Part shown: positions 19,783-33,203 of the stretch, in pieces
Position numbering within the stretch: the stretch's first letter is position 1
How the letters are laid out: every line of letters starts with the position of its first letter
Origin: Lacticaseibacillus casei DSM 20011 = JCM 1134 = ATCC 393
GTDB taxonomy: Bacteria > Bacillota > Bacilli > Lactobacillales > Lactobacillaceae
NCBI RefSeq assembly: GCF_000829055.1
Contig: NZ_AP012544.1
Span: forward strand, 1,488,001 to 1,552,000
DNA length: 64,000 bases
Direction of reading: 5' to 3'
Made by a program: the position numbers and the translations under genes
The notes under the pieces: generated by a model
Databases searched by the model: none
Told to the model about the DNA's origin: nothing
Seen by the model: only the letters and a program-made list of their open reading frames with translations

Positions 19783-19812
19783 TAAAAAGAGTGAGCATCG
19801 CTGCTCACTCAC
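19783..19812 (-). terminator. Terminator-like hairpin in the rimP leader
   Basis: Minus strand GAGTGAGC pairs perfectly with GCTCACTC over a 6-base loop and is followed by TTTTTATT. It would stop polC read-through, but also lies about 50 bases downstream of a separate promoter (19839-19867), so it could attenuate the rimP-nusA-infB operon or create a small RNA. Confidence 0.85.
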
Positions 19813-19838
19813 CGCCAGAACCTTACTTTACTATTGCT

Positions 19839-19867
19839 ACAATACCATAGATAGCCGCCACTTGCAA
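19839..19867 (-). promoter_or_regulatory. Promoter upstream of the rimP operon
   Basis: Minus strand TTGCAA (19862-19867), 17-base spacer ending TGG, TATTGT (19839-19844). It starts transcription before, not after, the terminator hairpin. Confidence 0.7.
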
Positions 19868-19882
19868 ACAGGCAGTCCGTTG

Positions 19883-19903
19883 TGGTAGTAAGCGTCACTA
19901 CCA
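19883..19903. promoter_or_regulatory. Perfect inverted repeat, possible operator
   Basis: TGGTAGT-N7-ACTACCA lies 15 bases upstream of the -35 box of the rimP promoter. Seven-bp half-sites with a 7-base spacer suit a dimeric regulator. No known consensus was recognised. Confidence 0.45.
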
Positions 19904-19958
19904 ACTTCACATGATTTTGCTACTTTTAGGTTATGCCACCATCATATTGCCTGACAAT

Positions 19959-22900
19959 TTAAAATAATCCGTCAAAAAGCGAGAGTTGGTTCTCGTCTGG
20001 TAAATCGTCTAGCACATGGTTGGTAGTCATGTAATCAATCAGTGTCTTGGAGACTTTACCACGATTGGCAAGATCTTCTTTAGACAGGAACGGTTTCTCT
20101 TCGCGGGCAGCAACAATCTGTTTCGCAACGTTATCGCCCAACCCCGGAACCGCACGGAACGGCGCCAGAATCGTGTGATCATCTTGAATCAGAAAATCAT
20201 GCGAATCAGACTTAGTGACATCAATCATTTTAATCTTGAAGCCGCGTTCCAGACATTCGTTGGCAATCTCCAGCACGGTCAGGAGTTGCTTCTCTTTCGT
20301 CGAAGCATCCATCCCTTTGTCAGTGATTTCCTTCATGGCGGCCTTAACCGCTTCTTTGCCGTGGCTCATCGCGGCCAGGTCAAAGTCTTCCGCACGCACG
20401 GAGAAGTAAGCCGTGTAGTACACCAGCGGATAATGAACCTTGAACCAGGCAATTCGTAACGCCATCAAAATATAAGCCGTAGCATGGGCCTTCGGGAACA
20501 TATACTTGATCTTCAAGCAGGAATCGATGTACCAGTCCGGCACATTTTCATTTTCCCGCATGGTTTTTTGCCAATCATCCGGAATCCCGCGCCCTTTACG
20601 TACGTGTTCCATAATCTTAAAAGCCATCGAGTCATCCATGCCCCAATGAATCAAGTCCATCATGATGTTGTCACGACAGCCGATGACTTCTTTTAACGTG
20701 ACAATGCCCTGCTTGATCAATTCCTCGGCATTACCTAACCACACGTCGGTACCATGTGAAAGACCGGAGATTTGAAGTAATTCGCTGAAGGTTGTCGGTT
20801 TGGTTTCTTCGAGCATGCCGCGGACAAACCGAGTACCGAATTCAGGAATGCCCAGTGTGCCCATTTTCGAGTTGATCTGTTCAGGGGTAACCCCGAGACT
20901 TTCAGTGCCAGAGAAAAGCGCCATCACACCAGGGTCATCAGTCGGAATTGACTTCGGCTCAACTCCGGATAAATCTTGCAACATGCGGATCATGGTCGGA
21001 TCATCATGGCCCAGCACATCCATTTTCAAAATGTTGTCATGAATCGAATGGAAATCAAAGTGGGTCGTCATCCAGGCGGCGTTTTGATCGTCAGCCGGAT
21101 ACTGGATCGGGGTAAAGTCGTAAATATCCATATCAGCCGGGACGATTAGAATGCCGGCAGGATGTTGCCCGGTTGTCCGTTTAACCCCCGTATCGCCTTG
21201 TGCCAGCCGATCGATTTCGGCTCCGCGCAGTTGCTGGCCAGTGTCACGTTCATAAGCTTTGACATAACCATAAGCCGTTTTGTCAGCAACCGTACCGATT
21301 GTTCCGGCCCGGAAACTGTGATCCTCACCAAACATGACCTTGATATAGTTATGGGCGATCGGTTGATAATCACCGGAAAAGTTCAAATCAATATCCGGCA
21401 CCTTATCGCCGTGGAACCCGAGGAAGGTTTCGAAAGGAATGTCGTGACCGTCTTTGTGCAGCTCAGCGCCACACTTCGGGCAGACCTTATCAGGTAAGTC
21501 AAAACCGGACCCGACTTCGCCATGCGTAAAGAATTCACTGTATTGACACTTAGGGCAGCGATAATGCGGCGGCAGCGGATTGACCTCAGTGATGCCCGCC
21601 ATCGTCGCCGCCAGACTAGAACCAACCGATCCTCGCGAACCAACCAAGTATCCGTCCTTGTTCGACTTTAAAACCAGTCGTTGGGCAATGTTGTAGATGA
21701 CCGAGAATCCGTTACCAATGATACTTTTTAACTCTTTGTCCAGCCGATGTTCGACGATTTCCGGCAAAGGATCACCATACAATTCATGAGCGGTGGTCAT
21801 GACATCATGCTTGAGTTTATCTTCCACACCAGGCACATCAGGCGTATAGAGTTTGGTTTTGACTGGCGAAATGTCATCGTCAATCCAGTCCGCAATCAGA
21901 TTGGAGTTGGTCACAACCAACTCTTTGGCCTTTTCAGCACCTAGCCAGTCAAAATCATCCAGCATTTCCCGAGTTGAGCGAAAATGCACATCAGGCAGAC
22001 TGTGACGATTCAACGGGTTGGCACCGCCTTGGCTATGAATCAGAATTTTGCGATAAATGGCATCGTGTTCATCAAGGTAATGAGCATCCCCGGTGACCAC
22101 CACAGGCTTCTCCATGTCTTCGCCGATTTTGATGATTTTTTGCAAAATATCCTTTAGATGCGATTCGCCTTTGATCAAATCTGCTTCCAACAAGGGCTGA
22201 TAGACCGGTAATGGTTGGATTTCAAGATAATCATAGAAAGCAGCCTTTTCCCGGGCCTCGGCTTCCCCTTTTTGCATCATTGCCGTGAAAACTTCACCAT
22301 TGGAGCAGGCCGATCCGACAAGCAAACCTTCACGCAATTTTTGCAACTGACTGCGTGGCACCCGTGGTACGCGGTAGAAATATTTAACATTGGAAAGTGA
22401 AACCAGCTTGAACAGATTCTTCAATCCCGCCTGCGTCTTAGCCAAAACCACGGCATGACTCGGTCGGGCAGCCTTGTAAGCATCGCCCGCTCCAACCCGA
22501 TCATTCAGCTGATTAAGCTTGGTCATGCCATAAAGCTTGGCTGCTTCCTTTTCCAACGCGTAAAGCAAATAACCGGTTGCCTCGGCGTCGGCGTTGGCGC
22601 GATGGTGGTGTCCCAGACTGACCTTATATAGCTTAGCCAACGTATCGAGCTTATGATTCTTGCGTTCCGGATGCAGCATGCGCGACAATTCCAGCGTATC
22701 AATAACAGGATTCTCGATGTCCGGTAGTCCGTGGCGTTCATACCCGTTATCCAGGAAGCCCACGTCAAACGTCACATTGTGGCCAACCATAATGGCCCCG
22801 TCACAAAATTGCTGGAAAAGTTTGAAGACTTCTTCTTCCGACTTCGAGCCATGAACCATGTCATCTGTGATATGCGTCAGATTAATCGTCAATTCCGACA

Positions 22901-24293
22901 ATGGAAAACCGGGATCGATCATTTCTTCAAATTGATCAATCACTTGGCCATCTTTCATCTTAACTGCGGCCAATTCAATGACCTTGTCATAGACCGCTGA
23001 TAATCCGGTTGTTTCAACGTCAAAGACGACATATTCGGAATCGGCAAGGTCGCGGGGTTCGTTTGCACGATAAGCGACAGGTGTGCCATCGTCAACTAGG
23101 TTAATTTCAACGCCGTATAGCATTTTTAATCCGGCTTTATCTGCCGCTGTGTGTGCTTCTGGGTACGCCTGCAAGCCGGCGTGATCTGTCACAGCAATGG
23201 CTTTATGACCCCATTCTTTTGCGCGGTTAACAAAATCGGTGATCGAATTCGTTGCATCCATTTGACTCATGTTAGTATGCAAATGGAGTTCCACCCGTTT
23301 TTCACCGTCCACGTCATCAGTCGGATCGGGGTGTGAAACAGTTTGAATATCCTGGGCATTAATCGTCAATTCACGGGAATAATTGTCTTCTTGAACACTG
23401 CCCCGTACGCGCAGCCACTGGCCCTTCTGAATTCGGGCAAACATCGCCTCATCATCAGCGCCATTACTAAACTTCTTGGCGATGAAGCTTGAACTATAAT
23501 CCGTGATCTTAAAGATTAATAATTGCCGTTTGGAACGTAACTCACGCACTTCCACATCAAAAACATAGCCTTCAACGGTAACCGACCGCTCCTCTTGTGT
23601 GATGGTCACCATCTGCTGTGGCGGGTCACTCATTTTTAGCTGACGACCCATTTGAACTGGGCCATCAGTGCTTTCTTGTTTCTGCTTGGCGGCTTGGCGT
23701 TTAACCACTTCGGCCGCGGCCTGCGCCATTTTGGCCGTTTGGGCGGCTTTTTGGGCTTCGAAGGCGGCCACTGACTGAGCAGCCTGCTCTTCATCAACGT
23801 CTGCCTGCATCCGCAAGCCGGTGAATCCGACTTGCTGATAGGTTTCCTCAAGCTTGCTTAAGCCTTGATGAATCAAGTATTGGCGAACCTGTTCGTTTTC
23901 CGCGGTGATCACCGCACGACCATTGACCAAGGTCGGAACCTGCTTTTCACACAACTCCCGCACGATCCCGGTACCGATTTCCGCATTTTGCACGACAAAT
24001 CGCCAATATTGAGCCAGCAATTCATCGGTTAAAACCGGATGAGCCACCGCAATGGTCAAGTTAGTTTTGGCAATTTGTTTAAACGCAAGCGGCAGTTGCG
24101 TCGCCAGTGGATTAAAAATCTGAAACGGCAGAATCGCAGGGAATCCCAGCGTAAAGTCATACCGTTGCGATTGCTCGTGGATGGTCACGCCTTGGACCAC
24201 ACCTTCTGCCAGCGCCGGATCATTTTTGACATCCGCTGGCAAATCAAGTTGATCCAGTAATTTTTCAAACATCTCATGTTGGGATAAAGCCAA
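19959..24293 (-). CDS. polC: DNA polymerase III PolC-type, 1444 aa
   Basis: Gram-positive replicative polymerase with built-in proofreading. In order: N-terminal domain and OB fold (about 230-330), PHP domain start ([13 protein letters not shown]), inserted DEDDh exonuclease ([11 protein letters not shown], then [13 protein letters not shown] and [10 protein letters not shown]), rest of PHP, zinc site CPKCxYSEFF...CPKCG, and palm residues ([12 protein letters not shown], then [12 protein letters not shown]). The likely start is TTG at 24293, eight bases after GAGGGG; a GTG at 24302 lies too close. Length is usual. It lies downstream of proS. Confidence 0.98.
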   Translation of the reverse strand: MALSQHEMFEKLLDQLDLPADVKNDPALAEGVVQGVTIHEQSQRYDFTLGFPAILPFQIFNPLATQLPLAFKQIAKTNLTIAVAHPVLTDELLAQYWRFVVQNAEIGTGIVRELCEKQVPTLVNGRAVITAENEQVRQYLIHQGLSKLEETYQQVGFTGLRMQADVDEEQAAQSVAAFEAQKAAQTAKMAQAAAEVVKRQAAKQKQESTDGPVQMGRQLKMSDPPQQMVTITQEERSVTVEGYVFDVEVRELRSKRQLLIFKITDYSSSFIAKKFSNGADDEAMFARIQKGQWLRVRGSVQEDNYSRELTINAQDIQTVSHPDPTDDVDGEKRVELHLHTNMSQMDATNSITDFVNRAKEWGHKAIAVTDHAGLQAYPEAHTAADKAGLKMLYGVEINLVDDGTPVAYRANEPRDLADSEYVVFDVETTGLSAVYDKVIELAAVKMKDGQVIDQFEEMIDPGFPLSELTINLTHITDDMVHGSKSEEEVFKLFQQFCDGAIMVGHNVTFDVGFLDNGYERHGLPDIENPVIDTLELSRMLHPERKNHKLDTLAKLYKVSLGHHHRANADAEATGYLLYALEKEAAKLYGMTKLNQLNDRVGAGDAYKAARPSHAVVLAKTQAGLKNLFKLVSLSNVKYFYRVPRVPRSQLQKLREGLLVGSACSNGEVFTAMMQKGEAEAREKAAFYDYLEIQPLPVYQPLLEADLIKGESHLKDILQKIIKIGEDMEKPVVVTGDAHYLDEHDAIYRKILIHSQGGANPLNRHSLPDVHFRSTREMLDDFDWLGAEKAKELVVTNSNLIADWIDDDISPVKTKLYTPDVPGVEDKLKHDVMTTAHELYGDPLPEIVEHRLDKELKSIIGNGFSVIYNIAQRLVLKSNKDGYLVGSRGSVGSSLAATMAGITEVNPLPPHYRCPKCQYSEFFTHGEVGSGFDLPDKVCPKCGAELHKDGHDIPFETFLGFHGDKVPDIDLNFSGDYQPIAHNYIKVMFGEDHSFRAGTIGTVADKTAYGYVKAYERDTGQQLRGAEIDRLAQGDTGVKRTTGQHPAGILIVPADMDIYDFTPIQYPADDQNAAWMTTHFDFHSIHDNILKMDVLGHDDPTMIRMLQDLSGVEPKSIPTDDPGVMALFSGTESLGVTPEQINSKMGTLGIPEFGTRFVRGMLEETKPTTFSELLQISGLSHGTDVWLGNAEELIKQGIVTLKEVIGCRDNIMMDLIHWGMDDSMAFKIMEHVRKGRGIPDDWQKTMRENENVPDWYIDSCLKIKYMFPKAHATAYILMALRIAWFKVHYPLVYYTAYFSVRAEDFDLAAMSHGKEAVKAAMKEITDKGMDASTKEKQLLTVLEIANECLERGFKIKMIDVTKSDSHDFLIQDDHTILAPFRAVPGLGDNVAKQIVAAREEKPFLSKEDLANRGKVSKTLIDYMTTNHVLDDLPDENQLSLFDGLF

Positions 24294-24326
24294 ATTGTGC
24301 ACCCCTCTTAGATGGCAGAAACTGGG

Positions 24327-24410
24327 ACAACCCGCCGCGTGGTGATCAATGCCATGTCGAAATTGCTTTCGACATGGCGATCATCGGATTGGCGATTTTG
24401 CCCCAGCATC
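24327..24410. repeat. Long intergenic palindrome between proS and polC
   Basis: A perfect 12-bp stem GCCATGTCGAAA / TTTCGACATGGC with a 4-base loop is extended by TGATC/GATCA across a 3-base bulge, then by imperfect outer arms ending CTGGGACAA and TTGCCCCAG. No T run follows on either strand, so it is not a usual terminator. It is unrelated to the GAGCGTGAG element. Confidence 0.65.
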
Positions 24411-24421
24411 ATCGTAATCAA

Positions 24422-27417
<2,996 letters not shown>

Positions 27418-27433
27418 ATGTGCTCCTTAAAGG

Positions 27434-28222
27434 TTAGACAATGCCAAAGAGATGCAACATTGGCAATACCAGCAGTAGACTGTCGAATCGATCCAAGATG
27501 CCGCCGTGTCCCGGCAAAATTTTCCCGGAATCCTTAACGCCATAAAACCGTTTCAACGCGGATTCAATCAAATCCCCGATTTGCCCGATAACGGATAAAC
27601 ACAGCGCAATGCCCATCATCGGCCAGAATGTATAGTATTGCGGTAAAAACATTAAGTAAATAGCAGCGGTAATCAACGCCAGAACAATGCCGCCGATGCT
27701 GCCTTCAATCGTTTTGTTGGGGCTAATCGCCGGCCATAGTTTGTGACGGCCCAACTTACGGCCAATCATATAAGCACCGGTATCGGTGAGCCAGACAATC
27801 AGCAGCGCAAACATCAACGTATCCAACCCCGCATCATTCCGCACGCTGATCAGATAATGAAAACCGGTTCCAATGTAAAAGAACGAGAGCACCGAGACGC
27901 CGATATCGTCGAAGGTTGTCCGATTTTTGGTCGTGACCGTTAAGAATAGCAACAAGGCAACCGCAACATAAATCAAATCGATACGGCCCAAAAAGGCAGG
28001 CAGCCAGCGGAAAAAGCTATTTGGCAAAACCACGACCAAGACACCAAGCGCCGCAATCAGGAAATCCGGCGAAAGAATAATCCGCTTCCGCATAATATAG
28101 ACTTCTGACAAAGCAATCAATGCCAAGACCGCCCCGGCTGTATCGATCCAACCGCCGCCCAGGATTAAAATCGGAATAAAAATCGCTAAGGCAACGACCG
28201 CCGTTATGACCCGTTGTTTCAT
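27434..28222 (-). CDS. cdsA: Phosphatidate cytidylyltransferase CdsA, 262 aa
   Basis: Makes CDP-diacylglycerol from phosphatidic acid and CTP, the branch point of phospholipid synthesis. Seven to eight membrane segments are visible; the family signature is near the C-terminus: KDSGKILPGHGGILDRFDSL. SPNKTIEGSIGG is the other conserved stretch. It lies 35 bases after uppS and directly before rseP. Confidence 0.97.
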   Translation of the reverse strand: MKQRVITAVVALAIFIPILILGGGWIDTAGAVLALIALSEVYIMRKRIILSPDFLIAALGVLVVVLPNSFFRWLPAFLGRIDLIYVAVALLLFLTVTTKNRTTFDDIGVSVLSFFYIGTGFHYLISVRNDAGLDTLMFALLIVWLTDTGAYMIGRKLGRHKLWPAISPNKTIEGSIGGIVLALITAAIYLMFLPQYYTFWPMMGIALCLSVIGQIGDLIESALKRFYGVKDSGKILPGHGGILDRFDSLLLVLPMLHLFGIV

Positions 28223-28257
28223 GATAATAAATCCTCCATCACCATTTCATTAATTGA

Positions 28258-29010
28258 TTATTTTTTTAAACCGCCAAAGCGACGATCGCGCGCTTGATAG
28301 GCTGCGATCGCCGACTCAAGGGCAGCCGGTGAGAAGTCCGGCCAATAATCATCCACAAAAACCAGTTCACTGTAAGCAATCTGCCACAGTAAAAAGTTAG
28401 AAATCCGCAACTCGCCACTGGTCCGAATCAGCAGGTCCGGATCAGCCAACGGGCCCAGAAATCCTGTCATCAAAGCAGACGAAAAATGGGAATCATCAAT
28501 TTCCTCTGGCTTGAGTGCACCTTCTTGAACCTGCTTAGCCAACTTTTGAGCGGCGTGAACCAATTCATCACGACCGCCATAGTTTAAAGCAAAGTTGAGG
28601 ATCATCCCGGTATTATTAGCCGTATCAGCCATTGCCTTTTCACTCGCTTGCCGTGTCGGCTCAGGCAAGTCGGTCAACTCACCCATAACTTCAACTTTAA
28701 CATTTTCCTTGATTAAATCAGGCATGAAGTCATTAAAAAAGTCCACTGGCAAGCGCATTAAGTAATTGACCTCAGAACCTGGCCGCTTCCAATTTTCGGT
28801 TGAAAAAGCATACAAAGTCAAAACCTTAACGCCAAGGCGACTCGCTGCTTTGGTAATGGTTTTAACATTTTGCATGCCCTGCTTATGCCCGGCAACTCGC
28901 GGCAAAAACCGCCGCTTCGCCCAGCGGCCATTACCATCCATGATAATCGCAATATGCGCAGGAATACGTGAAAGATCAAGCTTTACTTTAGAACCCTTGG
29001 CTGTGGCCAA
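28258..29010 (-). CDS. uppS: Isoprenyl transferase UppS (undecaprenyl diphosphate synthase), 250 aa
   Basis: Makes undecaprenyl diphosphate, the lipid carrier of cell-wall synthesis. AIIMDGNGRWA at 21-31 includes catalytic Asp25, FSTENWKRP follows, and RTSGELRISNFLLWQ and the late Glu/Asp of ELVFVDDYWPDF complete the cis-prenyltransferase motifs. It heads the uppS-cdsA-rseP-proS-polC transcript, downstream of palindromic repeat copies. Confidence 0.97.
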   Translation of the reverse strand: MATAKGSKVKLDLSRIPAHIAIIMDGNGRWAKRRFLPRVAGHKQGMQNVKTITKAASRLGVKVLTLYAFSTENWKRPGSEVNYLMRLPVDFFNDFMPDLIKENVKVEVMGELTDLPEPTRQASEKAMADTANNTGMILNFALNYGGRDELVHAAQKLAKQVQEGALKPEEIDDSHFSSALMTGFLGPLADPDLLIRTSGELRISNFLLWQIAYSELVFVDDYWPDFSPAALESAIAAYQARDRRFGGLKK

Positions 29011-29065
29011 ACTGGCGCCTCCTCACAACGTCCATGGTACCCTCAAGCACCAAATGTCTTAAACG

Positions 29066-29074
29066 ATTGTAGCA
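29066..29074 (-). promoter_or_regulatory. Extended -10 promoter for uppS
   Basis: Minus strand TGCTACAAT lies 12 bases from the end of repeat copy C, mirroring the TGCTATAAT next to copy A at lepA. No convincing -35. Confidence 0.5.
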
Positions 29075-29085
29075 GAAAAAAGACA

Positions 29086-29204
29086 AGAGCGCGAGCCAGC
29101 GCGGGTAGAAGCTGGAGTGTAAGTGGGCTTGACCGCGATGGCCGGGCTTTGGCCATCGCGGTCAAGGTCCTTACACGCAAGCTTCTGCGCTGGGGAGCGC
29201 GTTT
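29086..29204. repeat. Dispersed palindromic element, copy C
   Basis: About 119 bp. The core stem is CTTGACCGCGATGGCC / GGCCATCGCGGTCAAG, differing from copy A at three paired positions that stay complementary. Middle arm GAAGCT pairs with AGCTTC, outer arm CCAGCGC with GCGCTGG. Two partial tandem copies follow. Confidence 0.9.
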
Positions 29205-29261
29205 CCGTGCAGCATCGGTTAACAGTGCTTCAGTCAACACCGGCAGTTGAAAGTGAAAAAC

Positions 29262-29320
29262 CTTGTGCCATTGCGACCAAGGTCCTTACACGCAGATTTC
29301 TGGGCCAGTGAGCGCGTTTC
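29262..29320. repeat. Partial palindromic element, right half (copy C2)
   Basis: From CCTTGTGCCATTGCGACCAAG to GAGCGCGTTTCC only the right arm is present, then a shared tail (TTTCCATGCAGTATCGGCAAA). It is a tandem partial repeat of copy C. Confidence 0.8.
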
Positions 29321-29365
29321 CATGCAGTATCGGCAAATCTTCCTCGCATGTCAGACGCAAAAGCT

Positions 29366-29422
29366 TTGGCCATTTGAGCTAGAGGTCCTTACACGCAGAC
29401 TTCTGCGCCAGTGAGCGCGTTT
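29366..29422. repeat. Partial palindromic element, right half (copy C3)
   Basis: A second right-half copy, more diverged at the left (GGCCATTTGAGCTAGAGG), then CCTTACACGCAGACTTCTGCG, GAGCGCGTTTCC and the same tail as C2. With C and C2 it fills most of the 513-base gap between uppS and frr. Confidence 0.8.
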
Positions 29423-29469
29423 CCATGCAGCATCGGCAAATTCTCCTCACGTTGCACCACCAAAAAAAC

Positions 29470-29497
29470 AAAAACCCCAGATTTCCTCTGAGGTTTG
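29470..29497 (-). terminator. Terminator downstream of frr
   Basis: Minus strand AAACCTCAGA pairs with TCTGGGGTTT (one G-U pair region), followed by TTGTTTTTTT. Confidence 0.85.
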
Positions 29498-29523
29498 CCC
29501 ACAACCATTAAGCTTCAGTGATC

Positions 29524-30081
29524 TCAAACTTCGGTAATTTCTTTTTCCTTCGCTGCGGCAATATCATCAATGCGCTTGGTTGCTTCATCCGTAACTTTTT
29601 GCATGTCTTTTTCAAGCCGATGCAATTCGTCTTCGGTGATATCACCGTCTTTTTCCTGACGTTTCAGCTTGTCAAGTCCTTCACGCCGGATATTGCGCAC
29701 TGCAATTTTGGCATTTTCGGAAAATTTACCGACTTCTTTAGCAATTTCCTTCCGGCGCTCGCCTGTGAGTTGCGGAATCACCAGACGAATCACGTCGCCA
29801 TCATTAGCCGGATTAATGCCCAAATCACTAGCATTAATGGCCGTTTCAATGTTTTTCAGCGCAGATTTGTCATAAGGGCTAATTTGTAAGACCCGCGCTT
29901 CAGGAACAGTGATGGCTGCCATCTGGTTCAACGGCGTCGGTGCACCATAATATTCCACCGTAATCTGATTAAGTAAACTGGCGTTGGCGCGACCTGCGCG
30001 AATATTGCCTAGTTCGCGCTGCAATGATTCTTCGGTTTTGCCCATATTGGTTTTTGCGTGTTCGATAATTTGATTTGCCAT
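29524..30081 (-). CDS. frr: Ribosome recycling factor Frr, 185 aa
   Basis: Splits post-termination ribosomes with EF-G. Long helical arms are visible: residues 1-30 ([19 protein letters not shown]) and 105-185, with the small beta domain between ([24 protein letters not shown]). Length is standard. Its ATG overlaps the pyrH stop by one base (TAATG), so they are coupled. Confidence 0.98.
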   Translation of the reverse strand: MANQIIEHAKTNMGKTEESLQRELGNIRAGRANASLLNQITVEYYGAPTPLNQMAAITVPEARVLQISPYDKSALKNIETAINASDLGINPANDGDVIRLVIPQLTGERRKEIAKEVGKFSENAKIAVRNIRREGLDKLKRQEKDGDITEDELHRLEKDMQKVTDEATKRIDDIAAAKEKEITEV

Positions 30082-30800
30082 TAGCTTCTCCCTTCGATTG
30101 TGGTGCCGATCTTTTGGCCTTCCACAACCCGTTTGATATTACCGGGCTCATTCAAGTTAAAGACAACTAAGTCGATGTCATTGTCCATTGACAACGTGCT
30201 GGCGGTTGAGTCCATGACTTTCAGATCCTTGTTGATGATATCCATGTGCGTGAGACTTTCGTACTTCACGGCGTGGGTATCTTTATTAGGATCAGCCGAG
30301 TATACGCCATCGACGTTGTTCTTCGCCATCAAAATGACATCAGCACCGATTTCTGCAGCACGTAACGCTGCCGTTGTGTCTGTACTGAAGTACGGGTTGC
30401 CGGTACCGCCAGCGAAGATCACCACTCGGCCCTTTTCTAAATGGCGAATGGCCTTGCGTCGAATGTAAGGTTCCGCAATCTGCCGCATCTCGATCGACGT
30501 TTGTACCCGAGTCGGGACACCTTGGCTTTCCAGATTATCCTGCAAGGCCAATGCATTCATGACGGTAGCTAACATGCCCATGTAATCGGCTTGCGCGCGT
30601 TCCATACCCATTTCGGCACCGGTTTCGCCGCGCCAGATATTGCCCCCGCCGCAAACAATGGCGATTTGCACACCCAGTTCATGCACCTGCTTGATTTGTT
30701 CAGCGATCGTCGCGATGACGGGCGGCTTAATCCCAAAACCAGCCTCTCCTGCCAGCGCTTCTCCGCTGATTTTTAAAACGATCCGATTATATTTGACCAT
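30081..30800 (-). CDS. pyrH: UMP kinase PyrH, 239 aa
   Basis: Phosphorylates UMP to [12 protein letters not shown] (nucleotide-binding loop) is at about 9-17, CGGGNIWRG follows, and [37 protein letters not shown] completes the amino-acid-kinase fold. The ATG at 30800 follows GGAGGG; an upstream in-frame start was rejected. It overlaps frr and lies after tsf. Confidence 0.98.
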   Translation of the reverse strand: MVKYNRIVLKISGEALAGEAGFGIKPPVIATIAEQIKQVHELGVQIAIVCGGGNIWRGETGAEMGMERAQADYMGMLATVMNALALQDNLESQGVPTRVQTSIEMRQIAEPYIRRKAIRHLEKGRVVIFAGGTGNPYFSTDTTAALRAAEIGADVILMAKNNVDGVYSADPNKDTHAVKYESLTHMDIINKDLKVMDSTASTLSMDNDIDLVVFNLNEPGNIKRVVEGQKIGTTIEGRS

Positions 30801-30831
30801 GTATCTTATCCCTCCGTTGGTTGCTGGCACT

Positions 30832-30840
30832 ATTTTACCA
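30832..30840 (-). promoter_or_regulatory. Extended -10 promoter for pyrH-frr
   Basis: Minus strand TGGTAAAAT, 32 bases before the pyrH start, downstream of the tsf terminator. The -35 region is weak. Confidence 0.5.
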
Positions 30841-30982
30841 TAGTCGCAGCATTTCTGCGGCAAGAAGCTGCAGACAACTGCCCTGTTTTACCAGCTCTTC
30901 AACTGGATGGCTAAAAATTCATGACGCCCGCTGACATCCAACTTTCCTTTGTCCAAAACGTGGCGCCTTCATTTTGCCATAG

Positions 30983-31017
30983 AAAAGGGGCCCTGCCTCG
31001 TCGACAGTCCCCCTTTT
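30983..31017 (-). terminator. Terminator of tsf
   Basis: Minus strand AAAAGGGGGACTG pairs with CAGGGCCCCTTTT; stem-loop directly after the tsf stop, ending in TTTTCT. Confidence 0.85.
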
Positions 31018-31026
31018 GTTGGGCCA

Positions 31027-31908
31027 TTAACCCTTGATTTGGTCCATGACCTCATCAGCAAAGTTTTCTTGTTTCTTTTCAATACCTTCGCCGACTTCAT
31101 AACGAACGTAACCCTTGACGGTGCCACCCTTAGCAGCAACGTACTTGGCAACGGTTTGGTCCGGATCCTTAACAAATTCCTGATCAACCAATGAAATCTC
31201 GCTCAACCACTTGTTAACCCGGCCTTCAACGATACGAGGGACAATCTTTTCTGGCTTGCCTTCGTTCTTGGTTTCTTCGGTGAAAATATCTGTCTGATGC
31301 TTCAATTCATCAGCTGGGACCTTGCTGCGATCCAGATATTCAGGGTTGATAGCAGCAACATGCATCGCAACATCTTTTGCAGTATCGTCATCGGCACCAT
31401 CCAGAACCGTCAAGGCAGCAATTTGGCCACCGTTATGCAAGTAGGCACCAAAATGTTCATTGTCTGTTTTGGTAACGACTTGGAAACGCCGCAAACTGAT
31501 CTTTTCACCAATAACCGCGGTCAACGCGATGGCACCTTCATCGATTGTCTGGCCATCGCTCATCTTGGTTGCCTTGGCAGCGTCAAGATCAGCTGGCTTG
31601 TTAGCAGCAATCGCCGCTGCTACTTTGTTGACATAGTCTTTAAACTGATCATTCGAAGCCACAAAATCGGTTTCCGAGTTCACTTCGACAATTGCAGCAG
31701 TGTTGCCATCAACGGCGATTTCTGCCAAACCTTCAGCCGCAATGTTGCCGCTCTTCTTAGCCGCTTTTGCCAAACCTTTTTCGCGCAAGACATCAATCGC
31801 CTTGTCCATATCGCCGTCAGCTGCGACCAACGCCTTCTTGGCATCCATCATCCCAACCTGGGTGCGGTCACGTAATTCTTTAACTTGTGCAGCAGTAATT
31901 TGAGCCAT
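31027..31908 (-). CDS. tsf: Elongation factor Ts, 293 aa
   Basis: Nucleotide exchange factor for EF-Tu. The N-terminal UBA-like domain ([18 protein letters not shown]) at about 10-27, the ETDFVASND core motif at about 79-87, and the dimerisation subdomains are all visible. Normal length. It follows rpsB after an 84-base gap that contains a terminator-like hairpin. Confidence 0.98.
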   Translation of the reverse strand: MAQITAAQVKELRDRTQVGMMDAKKALVAADGDMDKAIDVLREKGLAKAAKKSGNIAAEGLAEIAVDGNTAAIVEVNSETDFVASNDQFKDYVNKVAAAIAANKPADLDAAKATKMSDGQTIDEGAIALTAVIGEKISLRRFQVVTKTDNEHFGAYLHNGGQIAALTVLDGADDDTAKDVAMHVAAINPEYLDRSKVPADELKHQTDIFTEETKNEGKPEKIVPRIVEGRVNKWLSEISLVDQEFVKDPDQTVAKYVAAKGGTVKGYVRYEVGEGIEKKQENFADEVMDQIKG

Positions 31909-31930
31909 GGATCTGATCCTCCTTGATTGT

Positions 31931-31980
31931 AAAAAAGCTGCCTGCAGATCTTGCAGTATGCGAAACCCTCAGACAGCTTA
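31931..31980 (-). terminator. Terminator-like hairpin between rpsB and tsf
   Basis: Minus strand AAGCTGTCTG pairs with CAGGCAGCTT, followed by TTTTACAATC. Positioned right after the rpsB stop codon, so it probably adjusts the rpsB:tsf ratio rather than stopping all transcription. Confidence 0.75.
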
Positions 31981-31992
31981 ATGTTTAATTAA

Positions 31993-32781
31993 TTAGTTAG
32001 CGCTCTTGTTGTCGCCTTCAACGGCTTCCACGATATCTTCCATGGAGTCAGCCTTCTTATCGGCAGCTGGCTGCTGGTCCTGGTCGTCGCCTTGGTCTTC
32101 ACCCTGGTTGCCTTCAATGATTGCATCAGCCATCTTGGAAGTAATCAGACGAACGGCACGAATCGCGTCATCGTTAGAAGGAATGATGACATCAATATCA
32201 TCAGGATCGGTGTTTGTATCAACCATCGCAACGATCGGAATGTTCAGCTTTTGTGCTTCCTGAACCGCAATCTTTTCCTTGCGTGGGTCAACAATGAACA
32301 GCACATCCGGAATCCGTGGCATGTCTTCGATGCCGCCAAGGAATTTTTCAAGCTTTTCTTGTTGCTTCTTCAGAAGTGAAACTTCTTTCTTAGGAAGGAC
32401 ATCAAAAGTGCCATCTGTAGCCATCTTCTTGATGTCTTTAAGCCGCTTGATCCGGGTTTGAATCGTGTTCCAGTTGGTCAGCGTACCACCGAGCCAACGG
32501 TGATTAACGTAGTATTGACCAGCGCGGGTTGCTTCTTCAGCAATGGCATCTTGAGCCTGCTTCTTTGTTCCGACAAACAAGAAAACGCCGCCGTTTTGGG
32601 CTTCTTCCTTAACGAAATTATAAGCATCGTCAATCATCTTAACGGTCTTTTGCAGATCGATGATGTAGATACCGTTTCTTTCCGTAAAGATATACGGCTT
32701 CATCTTAGGATTCCAACGACGGGTTTGATGCCCGAAATGTACACCAGCTTCAAGAAGCTGTTTCATGCTTAATACTGCCAT
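31993..32781 (-). CDS. rpsB: 30S ribosomal protein S2, 262 aa
   Basis: Core small-subunit protein. [27 protein letters not shown] at the N-terminus and [33 protein letters not shown] are diagnostic. The C-terminal tail of about 35 residues is acidic and Gln-rich ([17 protein letters not shown]), as in other lactobacilli. It has its own strong promoter and a 115-base leader. Confidence 0.98.
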   Translation of the reverse strand: MAVLSMKQLLEAGVHFGHQTRRWNPKMKPYIFTERNGIYIIDLQKTVKMIDDAYNFVKEEAQNGGVFLFVGTKKQAQDAIAEEATRAGQYYVNHRWLGGTLTNWNTIQTRIKRLKDIKKMATDGTFDVLPKKEVSLLKKQQEKLEKFLGGIEDMPRIPDVLFIVDPRKEKIAVQEAQKLNIPIVAMVDTNTDPDDIDVIIPSNDDAIRAVRLITSKMADAIIEGNQGEDQGDDQDQQPAADKKADSMEDIVEAVEGDNKSAN

Positions 32782-32898
32782 CTGTTTGTTCCTCCATTAT
32801 GGTTTTATTCCTCTTGACAACGTCAGCTCGCAGGTGGACTTCAAAGGAAGCACCCCACTCACGATCAGTCAGTCAATGTGGTTTGTGCATACCGCACT
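32782..32898 (-). promoter_or_regulatory. rpsB leader, possible S2 autoregulatory region
   Basis: About 115 transcribed bases from the promoter at 32905-32933 to the start codon. Several short inverted repeats are seen (for example CTTC/GAAG with flanking G-C pairs at about 32835-32855), but no published leader was matched with confidence. Autoregulation by S2 is inferred from the length of the leader only. Confidence 0.35.
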
Positions 32899-32904
32899 CG
32901 ATAA

Positions 32905-32933
32905 AGTATACAGACTTTCCACGACTTTGACAA
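32905..32933 (-). promoter_or_regulatory. Promoter of rpsB
   Basis: Minus strand TTGTCA (32928-32933), 17-base spacer, TATACT (32905-32910). Confidence 0.9.
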
Positions 32934-32936
32934 GCC

Positions 32937-33203
32937 CTACCACTTGACATGATGTGCGGTTAAAAATTGCTCTTTTTTGTGACGACTTTGATGTTTAAAA
33001 TGCCATTCCGCCGACAGTGCTTCGTGCTTTTCGGGAAACGCTTCCTGGTACAACAACCGAACCGGTCGCCGCGATGCCGTATACTTCGCACCCTTACCGG
33101 CATTGTGCGTGGCTAATCGCGCTTCAACATCATCAGTAAAGCCGCCATAGAAGGTTCCATCGGCGCATAAGAGTACGTAAAAGTAATAATACTTACTCAC
33201 CAT
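32937..33203 (-). CDS. GIY-YIG nuclease-superfamily protein, 88 aa
   Basis: Small single-domain GIY-YIG protein (UPF0213/YhbQ type) of uncertain substrate. The motif is seen as FYVLLCADG and [25 protein letters not shown], with the conserved Arg of the family and the final Glu/Lys-rich segment. The ATG at 33203 has AGGAGG before it; an upstream in-frame start was rejected. It overlaps the trmN6 3' end by 11 bases, so it is coupled. Confidence 0.9.
   Translation of the reverse strand: MVSKYYYFYVLLCADGTFYGGFTDDVEARLATHNAGKGAKYTASRRPVRLLYQEAFPEKHEALSAEWHFKHQSRHKKEQFLTAHHVKW

Noticed and set aside
29043..29311. Short frames between uppS and frr
   Set aside because: They lie in repeat copies C and C2 and have no supporting ribosome site.
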